Source of the DNA: Pollutiaquabacter sp046052345
Lineage (GTDB): Bacteria > Bacteroidota > Bacteroidia > AKYH767-A > 2013-40CM-41-45
Length of the DNA stretch: 49,319 nucleotides
Assembly (NCBI GenBank): GCA_046052345.1
Contig: JBJOMN010000052.1
Coordinates: forward strand, 1-49,319
Direction of reading: 5' to 3'
Part shown: one piece after another, positions 35,201 to 43,547 of the stretch
Numbering within the stretch: the stretch's first letter is position 1
How the letters are laid out: each line of letters opens with the position of its first letter
Notes under the pieces: model-generated
What the model was told of the DNA's origin: nothing
What the model saw: the letters and a program-made list of their open reading frames with translations, nothing else
Databases searched by the model: none
Program-made: the position numbers and the translations under genes

Positions 35201-36615
35201 CGGTCCTGATGACGGCTTTCGTCGCCTCCTTCGGCTTCCTGCCCATGGCATTGAGCAACGGCGCCGGTGCGGAGGTGCAGCGTCCGCTGGCGACGGTCGT
35301 CATCGGCGGATTGTTGATCGCCACCTTACTCACCTTGTTCGTCCTTCCCATCCTGTATATGTATTCTGAAAAACCGGGCCAAGAAAGGAGTAGTTCCGTC
35401 GCAGCTGTGATGCTGTTCATCAGCCTTCTGGCCAGCGGATTCCCGGCCCGTGCGCAGCAACCCATTCAACTGCAAGCAGCCGTGGATTCGGCGATGAAGA
35501 ACAATTTCGGCACACAGGCCAGCCGTATGGAGGCCCGTTACCGCAAGCAGCTGCGCAGCGCCGGGGTCGACGTGCCCGCCACCGACGTGAATTACGGATT
35601 CGGCTTGATCAACAGTGCCTATACCGACTACGCAATCGGCGTCGAGCAGCGGTTGCGTTTCCCAACGGTATATGTACGGCAACGACAGGTCCTGAACGAA
35701 AGCTGGAAGCAGAGTGAGATCGGCGTGGTCTTGCAGGAGAAGGAACTGAAAAAGAACGTGCGCGAAACCTTCTATGAACTGCTGTTCCTGCAGGCCAAGC
35801 GGTCTTTGTTGCAGCGTTCGGATTCGATTTACGCCGGGTTCCAGCATACGGCTGAACTCCGCTTCGAAAAAGGCGCAGCAAACATCCTGGAGAAATCGGC
35901 CGCGGAGGTGCAACGCGGACAGATCCTTCAGCAACTGGAGGAGCTGGAGTCGGACTTGGTGCGTGTCCGCCTGCGCTTCAACACCCTGCTCAATACCGCA
36001 AAGGAATACTTTCCCTCCGATACAGACAGTCGCATGGATGCGCCTCTGATGTCCGACAGCGCATCCATGGAATCCCATCCGGAGGTGCAGTGGTTCAGGC
36101 AGGAGGAGAAAATCAGTCTTGCCGAATGGAAACTCGCAAAGTCCCAACTCACCCCGGACCTGTCCGGTTCATTCGAGTCCAAGACGATGTACGGAACAGG
36201 TGCGGACGACCTTTTCTATGATTACGGAAGTTATTTCACATCCTTCCGGGTGGGCATCTCCGTGCCGCTCTTCTTCGGTTCCGGAGCCGGAGTGGCCAAG
36301 GCGCAGCGCCTGAAGTTCGAAAAGGCGCAGCTGGCCGGTCGCCATAAGCGGCAGCTGCTGGATGCCGCTTATGCGGAAGCGCTTTCACGCTATAAGGCGC
36401 AGACGAACATCGTCGCTCATTTCGAAAAGAGCGCCCGCGAGAACGCCGTCATCCTTTTACGCACCGCGGAGGCGAAGTTCCGGAACGGCGACATCGACTA
36501 CCTGGAATGGAGCATCATCACCTCGGACGCAATCCAGTTGGAGAGCCGCTATATCGACGCCTTGCACCGACTCAACAGCTCCATCATTGAAATCGATTAT
36601 CTCACGGAAAAATGA
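32266..36615 (+). CDS. CusA-CusC fusion: heavy-metal RND pump plus outer-membrane channel
   Basis: A 1449-residue fusion. Residues 1 to ~1040 are a CusA/CzcA-type inner-membrane RND pump: MLNRVISFSIHNKLIV start, VPDITDNQVQV, and the helix-4 relay DFGLIVDGAVFIVE with D401, D407 and E414 at the positions typical of metal-exporting RND pumps. Residues ~1045-1062 form a hydrophobic run ending in FPARAQ that looks like an intact signal peptide. Residues ~1063-1449 are a TolC/CusC-like factor with long coiled-coil helices. The protein would drive metal ions (Cu, Ag, Zn or Co are usual) out using the proton gradient. The frame opens at TTG 32233, but ATG 32266 matches homologues. The adaptor overlaps by ATGA. 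Confidence 0.93.
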   Translation: MLNRVISFSIHNKLIVGLFTVFLIAYGTYEATRLPIDAVPDITDNQVQVITVAPALGAPDVERFITFPIEQVSNNIPGLKSIRSFSRFGLSVVTIVFNDDIDVYWARQQVNERLQQVQQEIPEGFGRPSLAPVTTGLGEIYQYCLRPKKGYEKKYGPMELRTLQDWIVRRQLLGVKGVADVGSFGGQLKQYEISIDPARLHATGLTVDDVFRALEKSNQNTGGAYIEKGPAALFIRSEGLIGSTEDIGEIAVTSTGEGLPVLLKDIATVGIGYATRYGAMCYNNEGEVAGAVVMMLKGANSSEVIHDVKERIEQIRKSLPEGVIIEPFLDRTKMVGHAMNTVETNLLEGALIVLFVLILFLGNLRAGFIVASVIPLSMLFAIILMNRFGVAGNLMSLGALDFGLIVDGAVFIVEAVLHQLIHSKHFANVSRLTRPQMDEEVEHAARKMGRSVVFGQLIILIVYLPTFVLSGIEGKMFIPMAQTVSFALLGAFLLSITYVPMMSALFMKRSLSHKKVFSDKMMEFFERRFQHALEKTLTHKRKVIFAAIILFLSSLLVLSTLGGEFIPALEEGDFAVDTRVLTGSSIHTTVEYTQKAAGILLKRFPEVEKVVTKIGSSEIPTDPMPMEAADMMIILKDKEDWTSARTFPELSEKMEAALSEIPGITTGFQFPVQMRFNELMTGARQDVVCKIFGEDLDTLSAYAERLGEIIRKVDGATDLYVEQVTGMPQIVIRYDRAAIGRYGLNIEDINRAVNTAFAGQSAGLVYEGEKRFDCVVRLEKELRSELKDISDLLIPAADGTQIPLRQLAKVTVETGPNQIQREETRRRIIVGFNVRGRDVQSVVQDLQVSVENTMKLPSGYGITYGGSFENLNAAKSRLAIAVPVALLLIYLLLYFTFGSLRQGLLIYSAIPLSAVGGIFALAVRGMPFSISAGVGFIALFGVAVLNGIVLVAEFNRLKSEGWNDPRRIVLMGTKIRLRPVLMTAFVASFGFLPMALSNGAGAEVQRPLATVVIGGLLIATLLTLFVLPILYMYSEKPGQERSSSVAAVMLFISLLASGFPARAQQPIQLQAAVDSAMKNNFGTQASRMEARYRKQLRSAGVDVPATDVNYGFGLINSAYTDYAIGVEQRLRFPTVYVRQRQVLNESWKQSEIGVVLQEKELKKNVRETFYELLFLQAKRSLLQRSDSIYAGFQHTAELRFEKGAANILEKSAAEVQRGQILQQLEELESDLVRVRLRFNTLLNTAKEYFPSDTDSRMDAPLMSDSASMESHPEVQWFRQEEKISLAEWKLAKSQLTPDLSGSFESKTMYGTGADDLFYDYGSYFTSFRVGISVPLFFGSGAGVAKAQRLKFEKAQLAGRHKRQLLDAAYAEALSRYKAQTNIVAHFEKSARENAVILLRTAEAKFRNGDIDYLEWSIITSDAIQLESRYIDALHRLNSSIIEIDYLTEK

Positions 36616-37763
36616 ATATACCGTTGAAAAACCCTTTTATTGTCCTGCTGTCCCTCATCATTCTCTTTTCAGCCTGTTCCGGAGGGCAAGAGGAAAAAAC
36701 CGTCGAGGCTGCTGCGGAGCTGCCAACGACAGTGGTGCTGACGGATGCACAGCGCAATAACATCGTCCTCAAGACAGGACCTGTGAAGCGGCAGGCGGTG
36801 TCGGCTGTGCTCAAGACACACGGCCTTATCGATGTGCCGCCGCAGAACATGGTAAGCATCAGCGTGCCGCTCGGCGGCTATCTGAAAGAATCCCATCTCC
36901 TCCCGGGAACGCACGTGCGTAAAGGGGAACGTATTGCCGTCATTGAAGACCAGCAATACATCCAGCTGCAGCAGGATTATCTTACCGCCGTGGCGCGACT
37001 GACGTACTCGGAAGAGGAATACAAGCGGCAGCGCGAGCTCAATGCCGGCAAGGCAACCAGCGACAAGGCGTACCAGCAAGTCGTCGCTGATTATAAAGCG
37101 CAGAAGGTGGAGGTGAAGGGGTTGTCTGAAAAGCTGGAGCTGATCGGCATTGATCCGCATGCACTGACGGAGGAAAGCCTTTCCAGGAATGTCAGTATCT
37201 CATCGCCGATCGACGGCTATGTGACCAGGGTGAATGCGAACATCGGAAAGTATGTGCGGCCGGAAGACGTCCTCTTCGAGCTGGTCAATCCTTCAGACAT
37301 CCATCTCGACCTGAAGGTCTTCGAAAAGGATATCGAGGACGTGCATATCGGTCAGGAGGTGACGGCATACACCAACAACCGACCCGACAGGAAATACAAA
37401 TGCGAGGTCATACTGGTCGGGAAGGACCTCACGGAAGACCGGGCCTTGGAGGTGCACTGTCATTTCGAAAACGGGGACCCTTCACTCATCCCGGGCCTCT
37501 ACATGAACGCCGAAATTACAGTCAGCAAGGGTGATGCGTATGTGATTCCGAGTGATGCGGTAGTCACCCACGACAACAAGTCGTATGTTTTCCGCGTCAT
37601 CGCCGACAACCGTTTCGAAAGGGTCGAAGTCAGCACCGGAGCCACGATGGACGGGATCGTAGAGGTGGAATGGAAAGGGGGGGCTCCGGCGGAATCGGAT
37701 GTTTTTGTCACTGAAGGCGCGTATGCCTTATTGATGACGATGATGAACGTGGCGGACGAGTGA
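36612..37763 (+). CDS. CusB/CzcB-type periplasmic adaptor lipoprotein
   Basis: A 383-residue membrane fusion protein linking the RND pump to the outer-membrane channel. The lipobox is LILFSAC (C22). The order is the usual one: barrel-like VLKTHGLIDVPPQNMVSISVPLGGYL, lipoyl half (GTHVRKGERIAVIEDQQYIQLQQDY), a helical hairpin, second lipoyl half (VSISSPIDGYVTRVNANIGKYVRPED), a beta-barrel (DLKVFEKDIEDVHIGQEV) and a membrane-proximal domain (YVIPSDAVVTHDNKSYVF). No extra His-rich metal site is seen at the N-terminus. The four-base overlap with the pump gene makes it the second gene of a two-gene efflux operon. It ends five bases from the convergent ABC gene. Confidence 0.94.
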   Translation: MNIPLKNPFIVLLSLIILFSACSGGQEEKTVEAAAELPTTVVLTDAQRNNIVLKTGPVKRQAVSAVLKTHGLIDVPPQNMVSISVPLGGYLKESHLLPGTHVRKGERIAVIEDQQYIQLQQDYLTAVARLTYSEEEYKRQRELNAGKATSDKAYQQVVADYKAQKVEVKGLSEKLELIGIDPHALTEESLSRNVSISSPIDGYVTRVNANIGKYVRPEDVLFELVNPSDIHLDLKVFEKDIEDVHIGQEVTAYTNNRPDRKYKCEVILVGKDLTEDRALEVHCHFENGDPSLIPGLYMNAEITVSKGDAYVIPSDAVVTHDNKSYVFRVIADNRFERVEVSTGATMDGIVEVEWKGGAPAESDVFVTEGAYALLMTMMNVADE

Positions 37764-37768
37764 TCCGT

Positions 37769-40700
37769 TCATCGCCTCTTGTTCAGCAACCGATTAAGTA
37801 CGTCGAACTGCAGTAACAGGTAAAGGAACGCCGTCATCGCCCATAGCACCAGCGAATTGGCAGTGTATGTTTCGTACGTGCTGCCGAACAAATACTTCTC
37901 CGCCGTGAAAAAAGGTTGTTGGAAGAAGGAGCGGTTCGTGATGGCTTCCCGGTATACCGGTTCGAACTGCTGGATGAGCGCACCGTTCCTTTCATAGATC
38001 TTGTCCTTCTCCGTCTCGTTGAGAAGCATTTCGGCCATCGCCTTATTCTGTTCCCGCAGCATGAGTTCTTCCAGCTGTTTTCGGGCCGCCTCGTCCTTTG
38101 TCAGCAAGGCCAACCTTTTCTCCTTCAGTTCCGACGCCTGGACATATCCGTAGCGCGCGTCGTCTTCAATGGTTCGAAGCCGCCTGTCGATCTCCTGCAG
38201 GGATTTTTCATCGGGAAGTTCGGTATCGCGGAGGAGGCTTCCTTCGAGACCGATGCTGTTGGCGGTGACGCCCTCTGACAGTTCTTGTACCAGGATCCGC
38301 CACGTCGACTCCAGCGACCTTGTCGCCTCCGGGGTCTTTTCCTGCAAGAGCCGTTCACATTTCCTCACGTACTGATGCATGGTCCGTACCCAGTAGTCCT
38401 TGATGAAAGTGGACCTGCTTAATTCAGTATCATACCGAAAAAAGCGACGGGTGTAATCATTGTCCCTGAACTGATGCACGGCCAATGCCTCATACGCCCA
38501 TCGGGAAGCCATCAGGTTGCCTGCCGGAGACACTTCCAGATCCGTTCCTGTCAGCGAGTTGAGTTTGTTGAATTTGACGATCACGCCGCTCAGCAAAATC
38601 TGCGGGATGATCATCAGGGGAATCAGGATATAGACGGCCACGGCAGATCGCATGGCCGAAGAGATGTTCAGTCCGAGCAGGTTGCTGAAGCAGGCGGTGG
38701 AAAACAGCACCCAGAAAAACGATCCGTACATGCCGTTGATGCCGAGGATCGAATTACCTACCCAGACGAAACTTGCCATCTGGATGGCGGATACAAGGAA
38801 CAGCAGGACGATCTTCGAAAATAAGTAAGCCGTCCGGCTCAGGAAAAGGAAGGATTCGCGTTTGCGGATCTTGCGGTCCCGCAGGATCTCCTCCCCGCTT
38901 ACGGACAGTCCTATGAAAAGTGCGACCACCACGCAAATGAACAGATAGGCGGGGATGTTGTCGTTGTAATAAAGGCGGTACTCTCTTCCCGGCGCGGTGA
39001 AGCGCAGCAAAGTGGCCAGTACCAGTGCAAGTACCGGAGCTTCCAGCAGGTTGATCAGCAGGTACTGTCTGTTGGCCAGTTTGGAGAGCAGGTCGCGTTT
39101 GAAGAATACATGAAGCTGCTTACGGAAGCCGGCAATCCGCCCCGGAGGCGGAGTGGATATCCGTTCCCTCCGTATAACCTGTTGATCGCGACGGTGTCGC
39201 TTCCATTTACGGTACCAATCATACGGCGTGACGCGGCGCTCCGCGGTCTGTTCGCCGAATTCATCCATGGTGACCTGTTCCAGGATGTTGAACACCTGCT
39301 CCGGATTCACAGTTCCGCAGTAGTTGCAGACTCCTTCGTTGGAGTCAAGCATTCCTGCCTGACTCCTGAAATAGACGGCGGCTTCCACCGGCCTGCCGTC
39401 GTAGACGAGATATCCGCCCTTGTCGATGATGATCAGCCGATCGAACATCTTGAAGATGTCGGACGATGGCTGATGGATGACCACGAACACCAGCTTGCCG
39501 CTCAGGGCAAGCTGTTTGAGGAGGTCCATCACGTTTTCCGCATCACGCGAGGAAAGTCCCGACGTGGGCTCGTCGACGAAGAGGATGGCAGGTTCCCGTA
39601 TCAGCTCCAGTGCGATATTCAGACGCTTCCGTTGCCCGCCGCTGATGGTCTTGTTCAACGGATCGCCCACTTTAAGGTCGCGTACTTCCCACAAACCGAT
39701 GGACTTCAGCATGTCGTTCACCTTTCCGGTGATGCGCCAGTCGTCCAGCTCTCCGAAACAAAGCTTGGTGTTGTAATACAGGTTCTGGAAGACTGTCAGT
39801 TCTTCCATGAGCAAGTCGTCCTGAGGAATGTAACCGATGAGGCCTCGTGAGACATGCGGGTCCTTCCACACATCGAGGCCGTTTATGAGGATACGCCCGT
39901 CCGTCGGGCGCAGGTTCCCGTTCAACAGGTTGAGGAGTGTGGATTTCCCCGCACCGCTGCCACCCATGATGGATACCAGTTCTCCCGTGGCGCAATGCAA
40001 CGAGAACGGATGTATGCCGACGACATTCTTCCTGAACCGGTAGGAGACGTCTTCCACTTCGAATTCCAGTCGCGGGGCTTTCCCCGTGAGCAAGAAGCGC
40101 TGCTGCAGGTCGCTGAAATAAATCGCCGTGGAAAGCTGGTTGCGGAGCACTGATCCTCGAGAAAGGACGATGGCGCGTCGGGCATCTGCAGGTTGTCCGT
40201 TCAGCGACCAGAAATCCGCACCCTCGTATCTAACGAGCATGATGCCGCTCCGTTGAAGATTCACCACCCACATGATTCCGCTGAAGTCGTGAAGTTCCAG
40301 GTGTAAGCCCGTCGCGGCGAAGTCGGCTCGGTGCCCGTGTATCATCAGCGCACCTGACTCGGCCAGACGTTTTTGTTCCGGATGGGCGGAGGCCATTTCA
40401 CGGATAGCTGCGGATTCTTCTTTGCTCAGGCGGAAAGTGTCGGAAACAAGAAAGAGAAGGTCATTGACTCCTTGCTGCGCCGATCCAATATCCGACTGCA
40501 GGAACTCGCAAAGCCGGAGGTATACTACGTACTTCTGTTTTGCCTCAAGGCCTTGCGTGATTTCCACGCACAGTGTTCGGATGTGTTTTTCCGTATCGTC
40601 ATCGGCAGGATCTTTCGTGACGGATTTGAAAAGGCCCCCCTTCTCCGTATAGCGGTCGAAGATGTCAAGGTAAATGCCGACCTGTTCATCCAGAAGTTGC

Positions 40701-40804
40701 TGACGGAGGAAGTCTTCGACAAGATCGCGCCGGGAAGATCCTCCCCTTATCGCATCGCCGATGGCGAACAGCTGCGTAAGCGCATGAAGTATCTTGTCGT
40801 TCAT
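37769..40804 (-). CDS. ABCG-like transporter with TerB-like N-terminal extension
   Basis: A 1011-residue half-type ABC transporter. Residues 1-140 are helical and TerB/tellurite-resistance-like. An intermediate beta region (about 150-245) precedes an ATPase domain with Walker A GGSGAGKST (281-289), signature TISGGQRKR, Walker B ILFVDEPTSGLSS and switch VVIHQPSSDI. The C-terminal half is an ABC2-type permease with about six membrane helices (ALVLATLLRF, YLFICVVVALFIGLSVSGEE, VAVYILIPLMIIPQILLSG) and a long coiled, charged insert (residues ~830-960). ATPase-before-permease order is the White/ABCG arrangement. The substrate is unknown. A terminator separates it from the upstream lipoprotein gene, so it has its own promoter. 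Confidence 0.9.
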   Translation of the reverse strand: MNDKILHALTQLFAIGDAIRGGSSRRDLVEDFLRQQLLDEQVGIYLDIFDRYTEKGGLFKSVTKDPADDDTEKHIRTLCVEITQGLEAKQKYVVYLRLCEFLQSDIGSAQQGVNDLLFLVSDTFRLSKEESAAIREMASAHPEQKRLAESGALMIHGHRADFAATGLHLELHDFSGIMWVVNLQRSGIMLVRYEGADFWSLNGQPADARRAIVLSRGSVLRNQLSTAIYFSDLQQRFLLTGKAPRLEFEVEDVSYRFRKNVVGIHPFSLHCATGELVSIMGGSGAGKSTLLNLLNGNLRPTDGRILINGLDVWKDPHVSRGLIGYIPQDDLLMEELTVFQNLYYNTKLCFGELDDWRITGKVNDMLKSIGLWEVRDLKVGDPLNKTISGGQRKRLNIALELIREPAILFVDEPTSGLSSRDAENVMDLLKQLALSGKLVFVVIHQPSSDIFKMFDRLIIIDKGGYLVYDGRPVEAAVYFRSQAGMLDSNEGVCNYCGTVNPEQVFNILEQVTMDEFGEQTAERRVTPYDWYRKWKRHRRDQQVIRRERISTPPPGRIAGFRKQLHVFFKRDLLSKLANRQYLLINLLEAPVLALVLATLLRFTAPGREYRLYYNDNIPAYLFICVVVALFIGLSVSGEEILRDRKIRKRESFLFLSRTAYLFSKIVLLFLVSAIQMASFVWVGNSILGINGMYGSFFWVLFSTACFSNLLGLNISSAMRSAVAVYILIPLMIIPQILLSGVIVKFNKLNSLTGTDLEVSPAGNLMASRWAYEALAVHQFRDNDYTRRFFRYDTELSRSTFIKDYWVRTMHQYVRKCERLLQEKTPEATRSLESTWRILVQELSEGVTANSIGLEGSLLRDTELPDEKSLQEIDRRLRTIEDDARYGYVQASELKEKRLALLTKDEAARKQLEELMLREQNKAMAEMLLNETEKDKIYERNGALIQQFEPVYREAITNRSFFQQPFFTAEKYLFGSTYETYTANSLVLWAMTAFLYLLLQFDVLNRLLNKRR

Positions 40805-40850
40805 CGTTGGAAAACAGGCTGTGCGAGACGCCTAAACCGACGACTAAAAT

Positions 40851-40883
40851 AAAAAAACCCCGGCGGGTCGGCCGGGGTTTTTC
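40851..40883. terminator. Intrinsic terminator, lipoprotein gene
   Basis: CCCCGGC (40858-40864), loop of six, GCCGGGG (40871-40877), with an A-run on the left and T-run on the right, so it can work in both directions. It lies 17 bases after the stop of the minus-strand lipoprotein gene. Confidence 0.9.
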
Positions 40884-40899
40884 CTGTTGTTGTGAACAA

Positions 40900-41751
40900 T
40901 CAGCTCACGATTCCTTTACGTGTCTTTGAGACGGCATCTGCAAGCTTTGCCATATTTGCGGGGGTCAGGTCGGCTGCGGTACCGATCGTGTCGAATACCT
41001 TCTTTTCCTCCTGAAGGTCGGCAAGCAGTTTGGCGCAGTCCTTGTCCGCCTTCAGTTCCTCCATCAGGCTGATAAGGTTGTCGATGTACATTTTCTGCTT
41101 GTAGATATTCTCGAACACCCGGTTGTTCTTGTCGCTCATGGTCTGGGACAACATGACCTGAAGGGTGATGTACTGCACCTCGATGACTGCGCCGGCAAGC
41201 GTCTGGGCGGCGGCCATGGAGCGGTTGTTCGTGCGCAGGTAATCGTCTGTTTCAGCATAGGCACGGTCGATGATGGTGATCAACGAGTCCTTATTACCCT
41301 GGTTGCGTTCGAACTGCGATGTGTATTGGTCGAATGTTTCAGAGAGATTGAGACGACCGGCCATCTTTTTGGCGACCATGAACTGATTGATAAGGTCCTG
41401 ATTCTGTCCGTAAAAAGCGGCATACGCCATGTCCACGCCGTACACACCGTAATTGACCGCCTTCTTATAGGCGGAAACATATCGGGTTTCGTTATCCGGG
41501 CTGTTCAGCAACTCGCTGTTGAACGGGATATCGCTGTGATAGATGCTGTTGATGAGCTCCAGCGGCGAAGGAAGATTGGCCAGTGTGAAGAAAAGCTTGA
41601 ATTCCACAAGTTCTTTTTTCTCACCCGACAAGGTGTCCGGCAAAGCAGTGAGGCTGTCCTGCAATTGTTGCTCTTCCCGGTCGGCGGACCGGTTGCAAGC
41701 GCCGGAGACCAACAAGGTCATTATTGCAAATAAGAGAGAGGTCTTTTTCAT
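40900..41751 (-). CDS. Helical lipoprotein of unknown function
   Basis: A 283-residue protein with a lipoprotein signal (MTLLVSGAC, C19). The mature part is almost entirely alpha-helical, with repeated aromatic-Ala helices (SAYKKAVNYGVYGVDMAYAA, MAAAQTLAGAVIEVQYITLQ) and a charged C-terminal coiled stretch (LISLMEELKADKDCAKLLAD). No family is assigned. It is a single-gene unit with its own terminator, divergent from the type IX cargo cluster across 141-160 bases. Confidence 0.75.
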   Translation of the reverse strand: MKKTSLLFAIMTLLVSGACNRSADREEQQLQDSLTALPDTLSGEKKELVEFKLFFTLANLPSPLELINSIYHSDIPFNSELLNSPDNETRYVSAYKKAVNYGVYGVDMAYAAFYGQNQDLINQFMVAKKMAGRLNLSETFDQYTSQFERNQGNKDSLITIIDRAYAETDDYLRTNNRSMAAAQTLAGAVIEVQYITLQVMLSQTMSDKNNRVFENIYKQKMYIDNLISLMEELKADKDCAKLLADLQEEKKVFDTIGTAADLTPANMAKLADAVSKTRKGIVS

Positions 41752-41910
41752 GTTCCTGGATGTCCGGCGTAAAAATACGATTGTTCGATAAAAAGGGATT
41801 GATTTTTGTTAAAAAATAGCCTTTTTAAAATAAAGTAATATTAAACCATAGGTGGATATTAGCGTCTAATTACACCTGAAACAGTCCCAAATTTGAGAAA
41901 AAACGCAATT

Positions 41911-43542
41911 ATGCTCCGTTTCATTCATCTGACGATGTTTACTGCCGTGTTGCTCGGCTGCTTAACTGCGCCGGCATCGGCATCCGTATTGCTGGGACGT
42001 CCTACGGACCAATCCATCACCGCCAATGTCCTTTTTGATCAGGCGACAGAGTTTTACCTCGAGTACGGCCTGCAGACAGGCGTTTATCCGAGCCAATCCG
42101 CCACTTTTTTGAATGCGGCAGGGGTACCGAGAGAGGTCACCTTGACGGGATTGTTCCCCAATACACGCTATTACTACAGGCTCCGCTCCCGGTCGGTCGG
42201 GTCGAGCACTTTCGCTGCCTCACCGGAATATACCTTCCATACCCAGCGACCCGCCGGAAGCACCTTCACCTTCACGATAGAGGCCGACGAGCATCTTTAT
42301 GACAAGAAGGGAGTGGAATCGCTGTACAGGATCTGTCTTGACAACCAAGCGCTGGACCACCCTGACTTCATGCTCTCTTTGGGAGACATATTCGGCGATG
42401 ACCACCGGCCCGATTCCATCACTTCCGGGGAACTGGATACGCTTCACCGAAATTACCGTCCTTTCCTGGACCGCATCTGTCATTCCGTTCCTTTCTATGT
42501 GTGCCTCGGTAATCACGAAGGGGAGAATGACTATTACCTGGCCCAGAACCCTCCCAACAATCTGGCTGTCTGGGGTACGCAGTGGCGTCAATATTATTAC
42601 CCGAATCCGGAGCCGTCCGCATTTTATTCCGGCAATACTACCTTCGAACCGTTCGGTATCGGGTATCCGGAAAACTATTATGCATGGCAGTGGGGGGATG
42701 CCTTGTTCGTGGTGCTGGATGTGTACCGCGACCAGTGTGACACATCTCCTAAACCCAAGAACTGGAACTGGTCGTTGGGACAGCAGCAATACCAATGGTT
42801 GGAGCAGACGTTGGATACCAGCAACGCGGCTTTCAAGTTCGTCTTCGCACATCACGTCCGCGGACAGGGCAGAGGAGGAGTCACGAATGCGCGGCTGTTC
42901 GAGTGGGGAGGCTATGAGCAGGACGGGGTCACCTATACCTTTCCGCAAAAGCGACCGGGATGGACGGCTCCCATCCATCAGCTTTTCGTGAACCACGGTG
43001 TAAACGTGTTCTTCCAAGGGCACGATCATGTCTTTGCGCATGAAGTCCTGGACGGGGTGACCTACCAGGCGATGCCGATGGCATGTGATTCTACCTATGA
43101 AATCGGGATGCTTGCCAATGCGGACGCTTATGTTTCAGACACCTTGGACGGAAGCGGACATCTGCGTGTCACCGTGGACCCTACCTGTACGACTGTCGAA
43201 TATATCCGGGCCTATCTTCCGGCAGATACGCTTTCCGGATTACATCATAACAGGGAAGTCGCCTTCACTTACTCTGTAGGAAACTGTCTCACGAGCGCAT
43301 CCCATTCCGATCTGTTTGATGAAATGGAACTGTATCCCAATCCGGCCGACGGATCCGTCAGGTTCCGGCTGCCGGAAGGCGTACCTTTTTCACATTTCGT
43401 GCTGTCCGATGTCTTCGGTAAAACGGTCGCCGAGACGAACTATCCCGGCATCGAACTGTCCTCCTTGCCCTCCGGCATATACTTCGTCACCGCCTATTTC
43501 GCGGATGCAGCAATTAAACGTAAACTGATCGTCCGTCATTGA
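41911..43542 (+). CDS. Purple-acid-phosphatase-like secreted enzyme 1, T9SS cargo
   Basis: A 543-residue secreted metallophosphoesterase. Signal peptide (APASAS) and an FN3-like N-domain as in purple acid phosphatases (FYLEYGLQTGVYP, LTGLFPNTRYYYRLRSR) precede the calcineurin-like core: D126-E-H128, LGD (157-159), GNHE (200-203), FAHHVRG and GHDHVFAHE carry the two-metal site. The C-terminus (MELYPNPADGS to AAIKRKLIVRH) is a type IX sorting domain. Family enzymes hydrolyse phosphomonoesters or diesters; the substrate is unknown. ATG 41911 is chosen over TTG 41893 because the signal peptide starts there. It is the first of five same-strand cargo genes. The next gene is a paralogue beginning after five bases. 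Confidence 0.9.
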   Translation: MLRFIHLTMFTAVLLGCLTAPASASVLLGRPTDQSITANVLFDQATEFYLEYGLQTGVYPSQSATFLNAAGVPREVTLTGLFPNTRYYYRLRSRSVGSSTFAASPEYTFHTQRPAGSTFTFTIEADEHLYDKKGVESLYRICLDNQALDHPDFMLSLGDIFGDDHRPDSITSGELDTLHRNYRPFLDRICHSVPFYVCLGNHEGENDYYLAQNPPNNLAVWGTQWRQYYYPNPEPSAFYSGNTTFEPFGIGYPENYYAWQWGDALFVVLDVYRDQCDTSPKPKNWNWSLGQQQYQWLEQTLDTSNAAFKFVFAHHVRGQGRGGVTNARLFEWGGYEQDGVTYTFPQKRPGWTAPIHQLFVNHGVNVFFQGHDHVFAHEVLDGVTYQAMPMACDSTYEIGMLANADAYVSDTLDGSGHLRVTVDPTCTTVEYIRAYLPADTLSGLHHNREVAFTYSVGNCLTSASHSDLFDEMELYPNPADGSVRFRLPEGVPFSHFVLSDVFGKTVAETNYPGIELSSLPSGIYFVTAYFADAAIKRKLIVRH

Positions 43543-43547
43543 TCCGA

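Noticed and set aside
35326..36147. 273-codon minus-strand frame inside the CusA-CusC gene
   Set aside because: Antisense shadow with no domain; the plus strand encodes an intact channel domain.
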